A DNA stretch of 64,000 nt from Plantago major. Its lineage: Eukaryota; Streptophyta; Magnoliopsida; Lamiales; Plantaginaceae. The translations under genes and the position numbers were made by a program. The notes beneath the pieces are model-generated. The model saw nothing but the letters and a program-made list of their open reading frames with translations. It had not been told where the DNA came from and made no database searches. Below, piece by piece: positions 46,919 through 57,185 of this stretch (positions are counted from its first letter, which is position 1; each line of letters starts with the position of its first letter). The DNA lies in assembly GCA_026545765.1 (NCBI GenBank), contig CM048839.1, positions 91,416,914 to 91,480,913 of the forward strand, written 5' to 3'.

Positions 46919-47525
46919 CTAGAATCTGGGTAACACGCGTATTACGGCGTCATATTTTGACGTATCAGTTGTTCGGTAAATATAGAATTTAAATTAAGAA
47001 GATGATGCGAAAGAATGTGAAATACAAAAGATGCGGTGAATATGATTAACTGAGATGTCATCTATCGTTGGTTTTGATTTTCTAGGATCTCTTTGTACAC
47101 AACATTCTCTGTCTTGGTGAACTCATCCATGTTAACTGTCGGGGATTTATCAAAACCCTTACGGCGGACGACCTCTGCGCCCTTGACAACGCAACGTATA
47201 GCTGCCCGTGTGAGAAGATTGATTGTGGCAAATATATTCCAACCCTATCAAGCGTCTGTCCCTGTGCCTTGTTTATCGTAATTGTGAAGCATAACCTAAC
47301 TAGGAACTGTCTCCCCTTGAAAGATATCGAACATCTGAGGGCGTCCTTTGGCTCCAGTTCTATCATTGGGATTATAACGTACTTTCCTATGTGCTCTCCT
47401 GAGGCTATAGTCGCACCGATCACTCGTTGTCCGAGCTCTACCACCATCCTCCTCGTCCCGTCACACAGACCTTCTGATGCGTTACAATTTCGCATCATCA
47501 AAGTGTCGTATGCTTCCGGACACAT
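46919..47525 (-). mobile_element. Helitron 3' end with helicase remnant
   Basis: On the minus strand the element ends CTAG followed by a host T. It is preceded, 7 nt upstream, by a 16-bp near-palindrome (GTAATACGCGTGTTAC, 46930-46945). A terminal CTRR with an adjacent hairpin is the hallmark of a Helitron 3' end. A Pif1-type helicase fragment lies 160 bp upstream, in the correct orientation. The 5' part is missing up to the Mutator-like element at 47947, which may have landed inside it. Confidence 0.65.
47082..47525 (-). pseudogene. Helitron Pif1-like helicase, C-terminal fragment
   Basis: The minus-strand frame contains ASEGLCDGTRRMVVELGQ, then IGKYVIIPMIELEP, then FTITINKAQGQTLDRVGIYL (helicase motif V) and FSHGQLYVALSRAQRSS (motif VI), ending at 47082. 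These are the last motifs of the Pif1-like helicase domain of plant RepHel proteins. The N-terminal Rep domain and earlier helicase motifs are absent; homology starts abruptly near 47520. About 147 codons remain, against more than 1,000 in a complete protein. Confidence 0.85.
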
Positions 47526-47946
47526 TATGCATGTGATGCGTATGAAGTTAATTAATCCACATGTATATTTATGTTAGCCATGAAATTTATTGTTCCAGCA
47601 TCATTTCATATGTGGTTGAGATTTATTTGAAATTGAATAGTAATTTTCAAACTTTTGATTTTGGTTAATGGTCATCACCATGTCACAAATAGAATAATCA
47701 GCCCGACCTTGCGGCAACTCTTTACATACGTAACATGCAATTAATATGCTCATTTTCTTTGTTATTAACAATGTAAGGATTACACAAATTATAAAATAAG
47801 TCTCACAAAATTATATGTGCATATTTAATAATCCCTTCATCCCGATTTCAACTTTTCGTTTTTCTAGTAATTTGTTATCAATTTTAACTTCGATATACTG
47901 TTAAACGGCAATTGTTAAAAATTTAAAAAAGTTATATTATAAAATA

Positions 47947-48027
47947 GGGAAAATTACATATACCACCCCTGCTAGACGCCTCTGTAACAGATGACTACCA
48001 TCTAGTTCAACAATTACATCTAGGTCC
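47947..48027 (+). repeat. MULE left terminal inverted repeat
   Basis: Pairs with the right repeat over three blocks: the outer ATTACATAT block, GACTACCATCTAGTTCAACA and AATTACATCTAGGTCC. Small indels separate the blocks. Confidence 0.8.
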
Positions 48028-48529
48028 ATTAATCCATTTTTGTGTTGACCAGCTTAAGTCACCTATCAGCTTATGTTCCAACCAAACGTGGCCTTCGTAA
48101 GTTTCTTACACATTTACTAGGGTTAATTGACTAATCAAAAAACTCACCACACTCAACCCGCCAAAATCTTCCGTCTTCTTCTTCACCAAACAGTTCCGCC
48201 ATTGACGACCAAAATCTCCACTCTAAACCCAAAATTCTTGCAAATACCAGTCAAGATTCGACGTTTTCGGCATCAATTGGTGATTATTGTTCGAGTTGGT
48301 GAAGAATCGACGAAGAAACTGTAAGGTAATGGGTTTTTTTTTCGAATTCAATTTTTTTTTCTTCTCGAAATATACATGTTGATCATGTTCATAAACCTCA
48401 TGTATGCTTAATCGTTGTGTTATATTTCACCGAAAATCGGTTTTGTACAAAGCTAGGGTTTTTATTTGTTTTCGAATTAGTATTCACAGTTTTGTTTGTT
48501 GTATGTGTTCTTTTGTTGTTTCAGTGACA

Positions 48530-51500
48530 ATGGGGACGTTGTTTAACATTAGGCTTCACTACATGAGGGAGCAATACATGATTCCCAATATCGACTCTTC
48601 AAGGTACACATACGCAAAACTGTTATCAGATGTGGATGCAAGAGATTAGATGGTGTGCAAACTGAGGATTCTACTCTGTTCTTTTCTTTGATTGCTGACA
48701 CTGATAACACATTTGAGCAAATAGAAATTTTAAGTGATCATAATGTCAAGCAAATGTTTGAACTGAACACGAATAGCAAAGAAGTAGAAGTACACTTGTC
48801 AACTAAGTTTGTTCAACCTCTAGCTGTAGACAATTCTGCTACTAAAAAAATGAGAGAAAATGCACATGAGTATGATATTGATGTTGAATATGTACCCTCT
48901 CAACCAATTTCTCAAACTGAACCTAGTGCTAGAAGAAGGTTATTTAGAAGATGTAAGCCTAGTCCACCACCCCAACAGCTGTTGTGTTAAGTGATTCTGA
49001 TGATGAACCACCACCAATTACCCAAGAAACACATAACACTGAACAACCACATTCTCCACCTGCTATACACTTTGACAAACCAACTCCACAAACTCCTTAC
49101 ATTCCAAAAGTGCTTGAGTCTACTCCTTGTAAGTCTGTTGGACCTGATTGTGTTGTAAATGATGAAGAGTTTGATAAATTAATGGATGATATATTCACAC
49201 AAAGTCAGGTTGGGAGTAGGGTTGAAACTGGTGAAGGGAGTAGGGTTGAAACTGGTGAAGGGAGTAGGGTAGGGGATGAGCCCTTGGTTGAAGATTGGGT
49301 TGATGATGAGGAAGATTTAATTGCTGAAAGAGAGAAGCTTAAAGCTAGTATACTTGAAAGAGAGATGATCAGACAAGATATGTATGCCCTAAAAGGTAAG
49401 ATGATTAATAGTGGGTCTGATAATAGTGATGATAGTGATTTCAATGGGTTAGGGTTGGATGGTCAAAGTGATACTGATGAAACTGAGAACTATGAGGATG
49501 AGGATGAGCCTGTTGTTATTGAAAATGAGAGTGGCAGGGGAACTGAGAATGTAGCCCAAGATGGGGATGATCTTGATGTTGACAGGGAAATATTTGGTTG
49601 GGAGGATGATGCACCTGAACACAAGTATTTGCATGAGAGTGAGGATGAAGGGATTGGATTCACTAGGTATGTGGATTCTGAGGGAGATGATGAGTATCAT
49701 GAAGAGCAGGAGGGGAATGAAAATGCAAGTGGTAATGAGAATGAGGGTGAAGAAGCAAGTGGTAATGAGAATGAGGGTGAAGAAGCAACTGTGGGTGAAG
49801 GTGGAGGAAATGTGAGTCAAACTGCAACTGAAAATGTACCTTCACCTGCACATGAGGAAACTGAAAATGATGATCCCACATTTGTGTATGAAAGTGATGA
49901 ACAACATGATTTGAGTGATGTAGACTGGATTGGAGATGAGTTTCTTGAGAATGTTGAAGATGGGGATAAGGAGTTCAAAGAAGGGGATATATTCAGTAAT
50001 GTCAAGGACTTGCGGTTGAGGGTGAAAGAGTATGTATTGAAAGTTGGTTTCACCTTGATTAGAAAGAAAAATGACACAGCAAGGTTCACAGTACACTGTG
50101 GTGGAAAAGGTTGCCCTTGGAGACTGCATGCATGTAAGTGTTTAACTGTGCATTCCCATGTTATATTGTTTAAGTGTTCAATTACTAACGTTTTTAATTG
50201 TAATTGCAATTTGCAGGTGTCCTGGATGATGAAACATCATTCATGATTAGGACTTACAATGGTACTCACAAGTGTGTAAGGAAGGTGGACCAAAGACAAG
50301 CAGATTCCAATTGGTTGGCTACCAAGTTGATTCAAATACTAAAGGATCATCCTGGAATCAATGCCAAAAAACTAGTGCCTGGGTCAATACCAAGCTAGGG
50401 CTTGTTCTGCCATACATGAGGGTTTATAGGGCAAAGATAAAAGCTGAGGAGATAATGGGAGGCAACCCTGAAGAGGCTTACATGTTGGCACCTAAGTATA
50501 GAGAGATGGTGCTTAGAACAAATGTGGGATCTGTGTTTGTCATTGATGTGAAGCCTGTTATTGATAGACCACCTCAGTTCCAAAGGATGTTCTGTGGATT
50601 GGAGGGTGTCAAGAGAGGATTTCTAAATGGTTGCCAACCATTCTTGTTTTTTGATGGGTGCCACTTGAGGAGCAGTTTTGGAGGTCATTTGTTGAGTGCT
50701 ATTGCCACTGATGCAGACTGTGGCATATTTCCAGTTGCTTGGTCCATTGTAGACTCTGAAAATAAAGAGTCATGGGGATTCTTCATGCAGTGCCTTGAGA
50801 ACTTTATTGGACCATTTGATGCTGATAGACATTGGCATTTCATGGCAGATAGATGCAAGGTAGAATCTTAAATACTTGATTTTTCACTTAAGAGTTTAGA
50901 CTTTAACCTCTATTGTCACTAACACAATCAATTCAAATTTGCAGGGATTGGTGAAAGTCATTGAGGAGCAAGCACCAAATGTTGTCAACAGAAAATGTGC
51001 TAAGCACATTTATGACAACTTCAAGCTCAAATGGAGAAGTGTGGACTTGAGAAAATTCTATTGGCAAGCAGTAACAACTTATACAGCTTATGGTTTTAAC
51101 AAGGCAATGGACAAGATAAAGAATGCAAGTGTGCCAGCATACAACTACCTCATGAACATTCATCTTGCCTTATGGTCTAGACATGCATTTGACACAACAA
51201 TTAAGGTAGACCACTGCACCAACAATGTAAGTGAGAGCTTTAACTCATGGATTGAGGCTGTCAGAGGACATTCTATCATAAGTGTAATGGAGGTAAGTAG
51301 TGTAATATTTGTATGGTTTACTTGCAGTTCAATTGCTTAACTGTTGGTGTATTACTTGTATGATATGTTGTTGTTTCTCCTTATACTGTGTAGGGTATTA
51401 GAACCCAAGTGATGCAAAGGCTGACTTTCAGAAGGAAGAAGGAGTCTGCACATCTGTTGTGATGCCAAGGGTGTTGAAGAAATTAAATGACACTCATGAT

Positions 51501-52459
51501 CAATCAAGAAGGTGTAGGCTAATTTCAGAAGCTGGGCACATGTATGAGGTTGAGGATTTCAAATACACATTTGTGGTAAACATGCAGACTTGGTCTTGTG
51601 ATTGTAAAAGATGGGATGTGGGTGGGATTCCATGTAGGCATGCCTGGGTAGCAATCAACCATAATAGAGAAGATGGGGAAAATTACTTGGTGATAACCAT
51701 ACCAAGGCAAAGATACATTAGGACATATGATATGATGATTTATCCTGTACCTCAAACACCATTCTGGCCCAATAACTTGACTGAGGAAAAGTGCTCACCA
51801 CCTGAAATCTTGAGAGCTCCTGGAAGGCCTCCTGTATCTAGGATAAGACATCCAAGTGAAGGTGTTCAGGGTTGTACTAGAAAGAAGAAAGTCCCACTCA
51901 ACAAAACTAGGAGGCCACCAAAATGTAGCTTATGCCAAGTTAGAGGTCTGGCAGAGGAAATGCCCTACATTGGTAAGTTAACTGTGTCATTCATATGATT
52001 TGTTTGTGATTTATTTGTCTCCCTTTAAGGTGTATTGTATTTTGCAAATATAATTAAAGGTGTATTGCATTTTGCAGCAAAAAAATGATGATGATGAGGT
52101 GCTTAATGAGAATGAGCAGCAGCCTATAGTTACTGATGTAAGATTGGTATATATGTTTGTATAGTTGTATGCTTGTATGTAGTCATTTCAGTTTGTGGAC
52201 TCAGTCTTTTGGTATATGTTGTTTGCTTGTGTAGGATACAAACCAAGGAAGGCAAACTGTTGGCAGCAAAAGACCTAGAGCTGAAGTTGATGGTGAGGCA
52301 GGGTGTAGTAGTAGTGCTACTAGCAGGGGAAGGGGAAGAGGTAGAGCAGATGGAGCTGTCAGGGGAAGAGGAAGGTCTAGGGGCAGAGGAGAAGCTAGGG
52401 GAAGAGGAGGATCAAGGAGGGGCAGGGGACTTGGTGGTTGGTTTGGTTCCACACCTTAG
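48530..52459 (+). pseudogene. MuDR-type MULE transposase, frameshifted
   Basis: DDE transposase of the Mutator superfamily. It starts MGTLFNIRLHY (48530). An acidic region follows, then a MuDR DNA-binding-type domain (VKEYVLKVGFTLIRKKNDT to GCPWRLHAC). The catalytic core has FFDGCHLRSSFGGHLLSAIA, FMADRCKGLVKVIEE and NNVSESFNSWIEA, and the SWIM zinc finger is WSCDCKRWDVGGIPCRHAW. The C-terminus is an RG-rich tail ending GGWFGSTP at 52459. Introns are visible at 50134-50216, 50860-50944, 51293-51393, 51973-52077 and about 52141-52234. Coding continuity is lost by frame changes near 48650, 48975, 50390 and 51430 without accompanying stop clusters. All catalytic residues seem present, so decay is recent, or some shifts are assembly errors. 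Confidence 0.85.
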
Positions 52460-52719
52460 ATGCATGTGTTTTTGTTGTGTTGTGTAGGTTTAAGTTGTTT
52501 TTGGATGGATTTGGTGGTTTTGATGCACAAAACTGATAGCAAACTGGTAGCTTTTGTGCTTGGTTTGGTGTTCCTCATACAGTTTATCTGTTGGTTTAGC
52601 TTTTGGATGGATTTGATTAGTTTTGAAACTTGCATTGATCATTTGTATTGAAACTTGAATATGGAAAATTAAGTTCAATACAATCTACTAGTTCCTAATC
52701 TACTTGTCTACTTACTATT

Positions 52720-53181
52720 CTAGTTGAATGCTTTATAAATCTGCACAATAAGGTACATAGCAAACAACAACAGATTCAGGCAAATGAGGTGCCTAATTAT
52801 ACCATACTTGTCTTCATTTGTGCTGTGTACTCTCTTCTTCTTTCCTCTTTGCACCATTGTCTCCTTAATTTCTTCAACAGGTACATCTCTTGTGGCTTGT
52901 TGTTGTCTTTGAATTGTCATATCTTGCCTTGCACATATGTGTCGTGGTGGAACATATTCGCATAAGAGTTCGGCATGGATGAAATCTCCTTGACCTTGTG
53001 TTTGCACATTTTCTTGTTCATGACACCATTCCGACCATCCATGTTTAGGACAGCCCCAATAAAATCTTCCCTCGTGCGGTTGAGACTTCTTAACTGATAG
53101 AACCGTTCGCTTACTACAATTTGCATTCTTACAAATTGGACGAATAACACCACACGATGAATCACCACTCGATGAATGCAT
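52720..53181 (-). CDS. GRF-type zinc-finger protein with C-terminal membrane anchor, MULE passenger (153 aa)
   Basis: Minus-strand single-exon ORF converging on the transposase gene inside the MULE. It starts MHSSSGDSSCGVIRPICKNA and has a GRF-like zinc finger (CKNANCSKRTVLS, then EGRFYWGCPKHGWSEWCHE; about residues 15-60). A charged, Gln-rich middle follows (TIQRQQQATRDVPVEEIKE), and a hydrophobic segment near the C-terminus (LICLNLLLFAMYLIVQIY) is predicted to cross a membrane. This zinc finger-linker-TM layout resembles small plant proteins annotated 'At4g04775-like'. Unlike the transposase it is uninterrupted. An in-frame ATG 13 codons upstream (53220) is a less likely start. Function in transposition is unknown. 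Confidence 0.75.
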   Translation of the reverse strand: MHSSSGDSSCGVIRPICKNANCSKRTVLSVKKSQPHEGRFYWGCPKHGWSEWCHEQENVQTQGQGDFIHAELLCEYVPPRHICARQDMTIQRQQQATRDVPVEEIKETMVQRGKKKRVHSTNEDKYGIIRHLICLNLLLFAMYLIVQIYKAFN

Positions 53182-53482
53182 AATAAGTCGTAAGTTGAAA
53201 AAATATGAAATGAAGATCAAAAGTGGATTGTTTTTAGGGTAAATATAGTTGATAATTCACTCCAAAAATCAGTTACAACGGCTAGTTTTTTTAAAAAAAA
53301 ACGGTAACTAAATTATTACAAGTGACTACTTGATAAATCTAATTCAATTACATTGAAGTCCTCACGTGCTTCTCACATGATCAGTCATTAGGTAAGGCTG
53401 TTTGGTGATTATGAAAAGCTGAAATTGGAACAGGGGCAAATATGGTTTTTCCTGGCTTAAGTTTGCGAAAAGTCAAATTCAT

Positions 53483-53593
53483 GGACCTAGATGTAATTGT
53501 TTCGTATCGAGTAGGATTTGCATGTAATTGTTGAACTAAGTGGTAGTCAACTGCAAGATAAAAATCTAACAGGGGGCCCATATGTAATTGACC
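53483..53593 (-). repeat. MULE right terminal inverted repeat
   Basis: Inverted partner of 47947-48027, with about 30 extra bp between the shared blocks. Confidence 0.8.
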
Positions 53594-53602
53594 AAAATAT
53601 TA

Positions 53603-53859
53603 CTCCCTCCATTTCAGAAAAAGTGTTACATTTTACTATTCCACGGTCAACTGTCTCCGCGTTTGACCACAATTTACTCTTAAACGATATTAATAAATAA
53701 ATTATTAAAATTATATAATGAAAATTTAGTAATTAAAATTTTATTATATGATTTTATTAAATTATTTACTATTATCGTTTATGAGTAATTTGTGGTCAAA
53801 CTCGAAGACAGTTGACCGGTCAAAGTCAAAATGTAACACTTTCTCTGAAATGGAGGGAG
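53603..53859. mobile_element. Stowaway-like MITE (family 2)
   Basis: CTCCCTCCATTTCAGAAAAA and its inverse (TTCTCTGAAATGGAGGGAG) form the ends, flanked by TA. The inverted pairing extends inward through TGTTACATTTT and GTCAACTGTCT, so the element can fold over most of its 257 bp. Confidence 0.9.
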
Positions 53860-54833
53860 TATTTCTTATATTTTCTTTATATATACGAAAGTTACATTGT
53901 ATTGTTTAATACCAAAAGTAATTATATATTTACACTTGTACTTACAAGTTACAACCCCTTGCCCCAATATATACCGTTTGTTTGGCATGTTACTAAAGCG
54001 GACTGTTTATTCGTTAAAATGTTTTAGATTATTCGTTTTGTATCTTCTACAGTAAAACGAAAATTAAGTCAATTTTTTCTACACGAAACAATCATTATTA
54101 TGTTTCTACCCTACGCTTACTTTTCTTTACTTTTTAATCAAACTAACAATTTTAAACCAATTAAATAACCTTAAAAAATATCAAAAACATCACTTTATCC
54201 TTACATACCTATAACAACTCTATAAGTTTTTAACTCTATTCTAAACACAACTTTTCATAACTCAACTTTAAATTCACTTTTTAACTCTATACCAAACAGT
54301 TAAGATGGTGTTCAGACGAAGCCAAAGTCTTGAAAAAGGTAAGATTTTCCTAAAACATAGGAAAGTCAAGGTTTTTTTTGTGGTTTTCGTAGTTTTTGGA
54401 TTTTACCGGTCTGACGGGCCGAGTTCTTTAAAAACCGTCGAGTCACACACTTTTCGTTATGTTTTTAATAGATTATGTTATGATTTTAAGTTATTAGCAT
54501 TGAAAGTTTCAGTTTTAACGTATTTTGTTAATGTTTTAAGAGATAATGTGATAGTTTTAATGCGTCGGTATTATATGTTTCAATTATGATTTTAATCTCT
54601 TTTGTTAATTTTTAAGAGATGGTGTAATTGTTTTAAGGAGCTACATGATAGTTTTAAAATGATTTGTTATAATTTTAAGTGACAATCTAATATCACTAAA
54701 CCACCATTAAAAAGGTCTAAAAGTTTCAGGAATGCCATTAAAACATTGATAAACAACCTTAAAATAAGCTACTTGAAACATTCGGTCAGTTAAAACATAT
54801 ATTCTCATAGGAAAAAAAAAATACAATAAACGT
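53860..54833. other. AT-rich region with recurring GTTTTAA motifs
   Basis: From about 54455 to 54700 the motif GTTTTAA recurs every 25-45 nt. A 94-codon plus-strand frame (54305-54589) overlaps it but looks compositional. No gene was recognised. Confidence 0.4.
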
Positions 54834-55006
54834 TCATTCGGTGTTTCTTGAGCAAATGCAAACTGAGCTGTTAAAATAGTTTTTTTTTCGATTCAACTTG
54901 TTGGTGAATTTTGACTTCCTGTCTTTTGTTGCTTGTGCTTGTTGCTTCAATACTGCAGCGACACCTTTGAGAGAACTATCATCAAACTCGATGTCATCAT
55001 CAGCAC
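54834..55006 (-). other. candidate terminal exon of an unidentified gene
   Basis: The minus strand reads, after a good acceptor (TTAAGCAG), ADDDIEFDDSSLKGVAAVLK, then QQAQATKDRKSKFTNKLNRK and ends CSRNTE before TGA at 54834. Protein-like composition contrasts with the surrounding repeats. It could belong with the exon at 56225-56358, but their phases do not join directly, so further exons or decay would be needed. Family not recognised. Confidence 0.3.
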
Positions 55007-55010
55007 CTGC

Positions 55011-55770
55011 TTAAAACATTCACTAACTGTGTTAAAACCATAACAACTATCATCAAAACTATCATATTGGTGCTTAAAAACAAAGAAGGAACATGCAACA
55101 CAGGCTAAAAACAGTAACATTGATGCTTAAAATCATAACAGTGCATCTTAAAACTATAACAAAGCAAGAACACGCAACGCAAGTTAAAAACAGTAACATT
55201 GATACATAAAATCATAAAATTGCATCTTAAAACTATAACAAAACATTTGCGAAAACTCAAATCATAAATATTTTTCAAAAGCTAAAACACTGACGTTGAT
55301 GTTTAAAACAACAACAATAGGTCTTAAAACTACAACATATGCGCTAAGAACAATAATAAGCAGAAATATTCAACATAAACTATATATAGTAACATTAATG
55401 CATAAAACCATGACAATGCATCTTAAAACTATAAAATACCTTTTAAAACTATAACAAAGCACGAACATGCAATACAAGTTAAAAACAGTAACATTGATGC
55501 TTAAAACCATAACAGTAACTAAACTTAAACAATGCTTTTTAAAACTATAACAAAGTATTTGCAAAAAATCAAATCATTTATATTTCACCAGAGGCTAAAA
55601 ACGTTAACGTTGCTGCTTAAAACTACAATAATATGCCTTGAAACTATAACATATGCTCTAAAATAATAACATGCGGAAACATTCAACATAAGCTAAAACC
55701 ATAACAATAATGCTTAAAACTATAACACCAGCTCTTAAAACTATAGCAAAGCAACATATAACATGATTGC
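55011..55770. repeat. degenerate TTAAAAC-rich tandem repeat array
   Basis: Units such as AACAGTAACATTGATGCTTA and CATCTTAAAACTATAACAAA recur at irregular spacing. For example, CAGTAACATT-type blocks start near 55112, 55191, 55388 and 55486. No coding capacity. The array lies between two exon-like stretches and reads as the complement of the GTTTTAA region at 54455-54700. Confidence 0.6.
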
Positions 55771-56224
55771 AAAATGATTCGATTTTCACTGTACGAATTT
55801 CAGATTTGAAAAACATGAATTCGTAACACTGACAAATCAATCAAAGATTTGGTAGAAAAGAGGAGAGCTTATTTCTACTATGAAACTGAAAAGTGTGAGA
55901 GGGCACATAGCAATAAGATTGGAATACTTTTTCAACGTGTATGAAATATTATGGATATCTAAGCATCAAAACAAAAACAAATATAGTTGTCTCTACCCCT
56001 TCTCTCACAAATCTGCCCACGAACAGAGTCAAATCATTTCATTCATCAAAGATCTAGAAAAGCTATTCATATTGGTACTAAAGGAACAGTAGAAGTATTC
56101 ACCACGGATCAATCAATTCCAGCAAAGTTTAGAAGTCTATTCCTAAACCATAAATATCGTCTTTCACCAATTACCCAGCCTACTCTGGACAAAAGCAAGT
56201 TAATATAAATAAGTAGAGGCTTAC

Positions 56225-56358
56225 CTTTTCTCTACAACAACGCCACCACCATCATGCCGAGTCCAATTCGTCACTGTTCGGAACCCCAATTGCGATGAAT
56301 TCTCGCATGACGATTCACTGCAATTTGGTCTACTTGATTTCGGTGGGGACGTTTTCAT
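56225..56358 (-). other. candidate first exon of an unidentified gene
   Basis: The minus-strand ATG at 56358 begins MKTSPPKSSRPNCSESSCEN and continues SSQLGFRTVTNWTRHDGGG and VVVEK to a consensus donor (AAAG-GTAAGC). The higher GC content and natural codon use stand out from the AT-rich surroundings. The family is not recognised; it may be an N-terminal exon of a transposon-derived or host gene. Confidence 0.35.
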
Positions 56359-56768
56359 CCTCTAAGGGAGGATCGGCGACGAATCGAGTCAGAAGATGTC
56401 GGCGAAGTTCGATCTACAGGAGTATAAGCTGAGAATTTTTTTTGTAGAGAGAGAAAGATGGTTGAGTGATATGGTTTTTGTGAGAGATTGTTTTGTTTAT
56501 TTGAGATATTTATATAAAAGCTACTGACCGGTTTATAGTGTTTCTGACCGGTTCTTTATTATAAAAATCGAATTTTACTATAAATTATGAAAATTTTCCC
56601 TTTTACTATACTTACTCTATCTACACCAATCTCAAGTAATACAAGTTAAGTATCATGCGACAACTCCAGTGCATAGAAGACTAAATTACAAACAAAAAAT
56701 GAAATCACATGAGTATAATCGACTCGCAACAAACTGAGCTGGACCCAACATGAGTTCTCCCATTGTTA

Positions 56769-56891
56769 GGCTCTGTTCTCTTCGTTTGCAAACTCATTCA
56801 GTTCAGTTCAGATACGTTCAGTTATGATTTGTTATATTTTATACTATAATTCAGTTTAGTTTAGTTCAGTTCTGATGAACAGAAGAGAGCC
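56769..56891. mobile_element. small Tourist-like MITE
   Basis: GGCTCTGTTCTCTT at the left and AACAGAAGAGAGCC at the right are inverted ends, flanked on both sides by TTA. That matches the 3-bp TWA duplication of PIF/Harbinger elements. 123 bp with an ATTCAGTTCAGTT-type interior. Confidence 0.65.
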
Positions 56892-57029
56892 TTAGAAAGC
56901 AGCCTCTGCAAGTGCAAAAATCCCTCTTGAAAAAAAAAACATGGAAATTAGTAATCAGATCCATTTGAGATCAAATAAATGGATAGGCTGTTTTAACTAT
57001 TGATCATGAAGTAATGCCATTAAAAGGAA

Positions 57030-57185
57030 TTACGGGCAGCCTTGGATAAGTCCCATCTCGACCTTTTCCAACACCTTCATCCCCTCCTCCTCCCAAAACT
57101 CGAAATTGGTTGAGGAGCCGATGATCCACATACGGAAGGTGATTACCGGCTGGGAGGTGTCGTCAGTGATCTTGCTCCAAATCAA
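57030..57185 (-). other. orphan exon-like stretch (51 codons plus stop)
   Basis: After an acceptor-like TATTTAG the minus strand reads LIWSKITDDTSQPVITFRMW, then IIGSSTNFEFWEEEGMKVLE and KVEMGLIQGCP, followed by TAA. GC content is clearly higher than its flanks and the codon use looks genuine. No upstream exon was identified and I do not know the family. It may be a transduplicated or truncated gene fragment. Confidence 0.35.

Larger units (their letters stand above)
47947..53593 (+). mobile_element. Mutator-like element (MULE), 5.6 kb, with transposase and GRF zinc-finger ORF
   Basis: The left end GGGAAAATTACATATACC and the right end, read inverted as GGTCAATTACATATGGGCC, are termini of related inverted repeats. 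They also share GACTACCAYYTAGTTCAAC and AATTACATCTAGGTCC (left repeat 47947-48027, right repeat 53483-53593). AAAATA directly abuts the element on both sides, a partial match to a target duplication. Inside are a plus-strand MuDR-type transposase gene (48530-52459) and a minus-strand GRF zinc-finger ORF (52720-53181). The layout is that of a once-autonomous plant MULE. A Stowaway-like MITE starts only 9 bp beyond its right end. Confidence 0.85.

Noticed and set aside
49205..50209. Several minus-strand frames overlapping the acidic part of the MULE transposase
   Set aside because: Shadows of the repetitive GAA/GAT-rich coding strand.
52173..52487. Glu/Gly-rich 104-codon plus-strand frame at the end of the transposase
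   Set aside because: It is an alternative frame of the RG-rich transposase tail (SRGRGRGRADGAVRGRG), which fits the family better.
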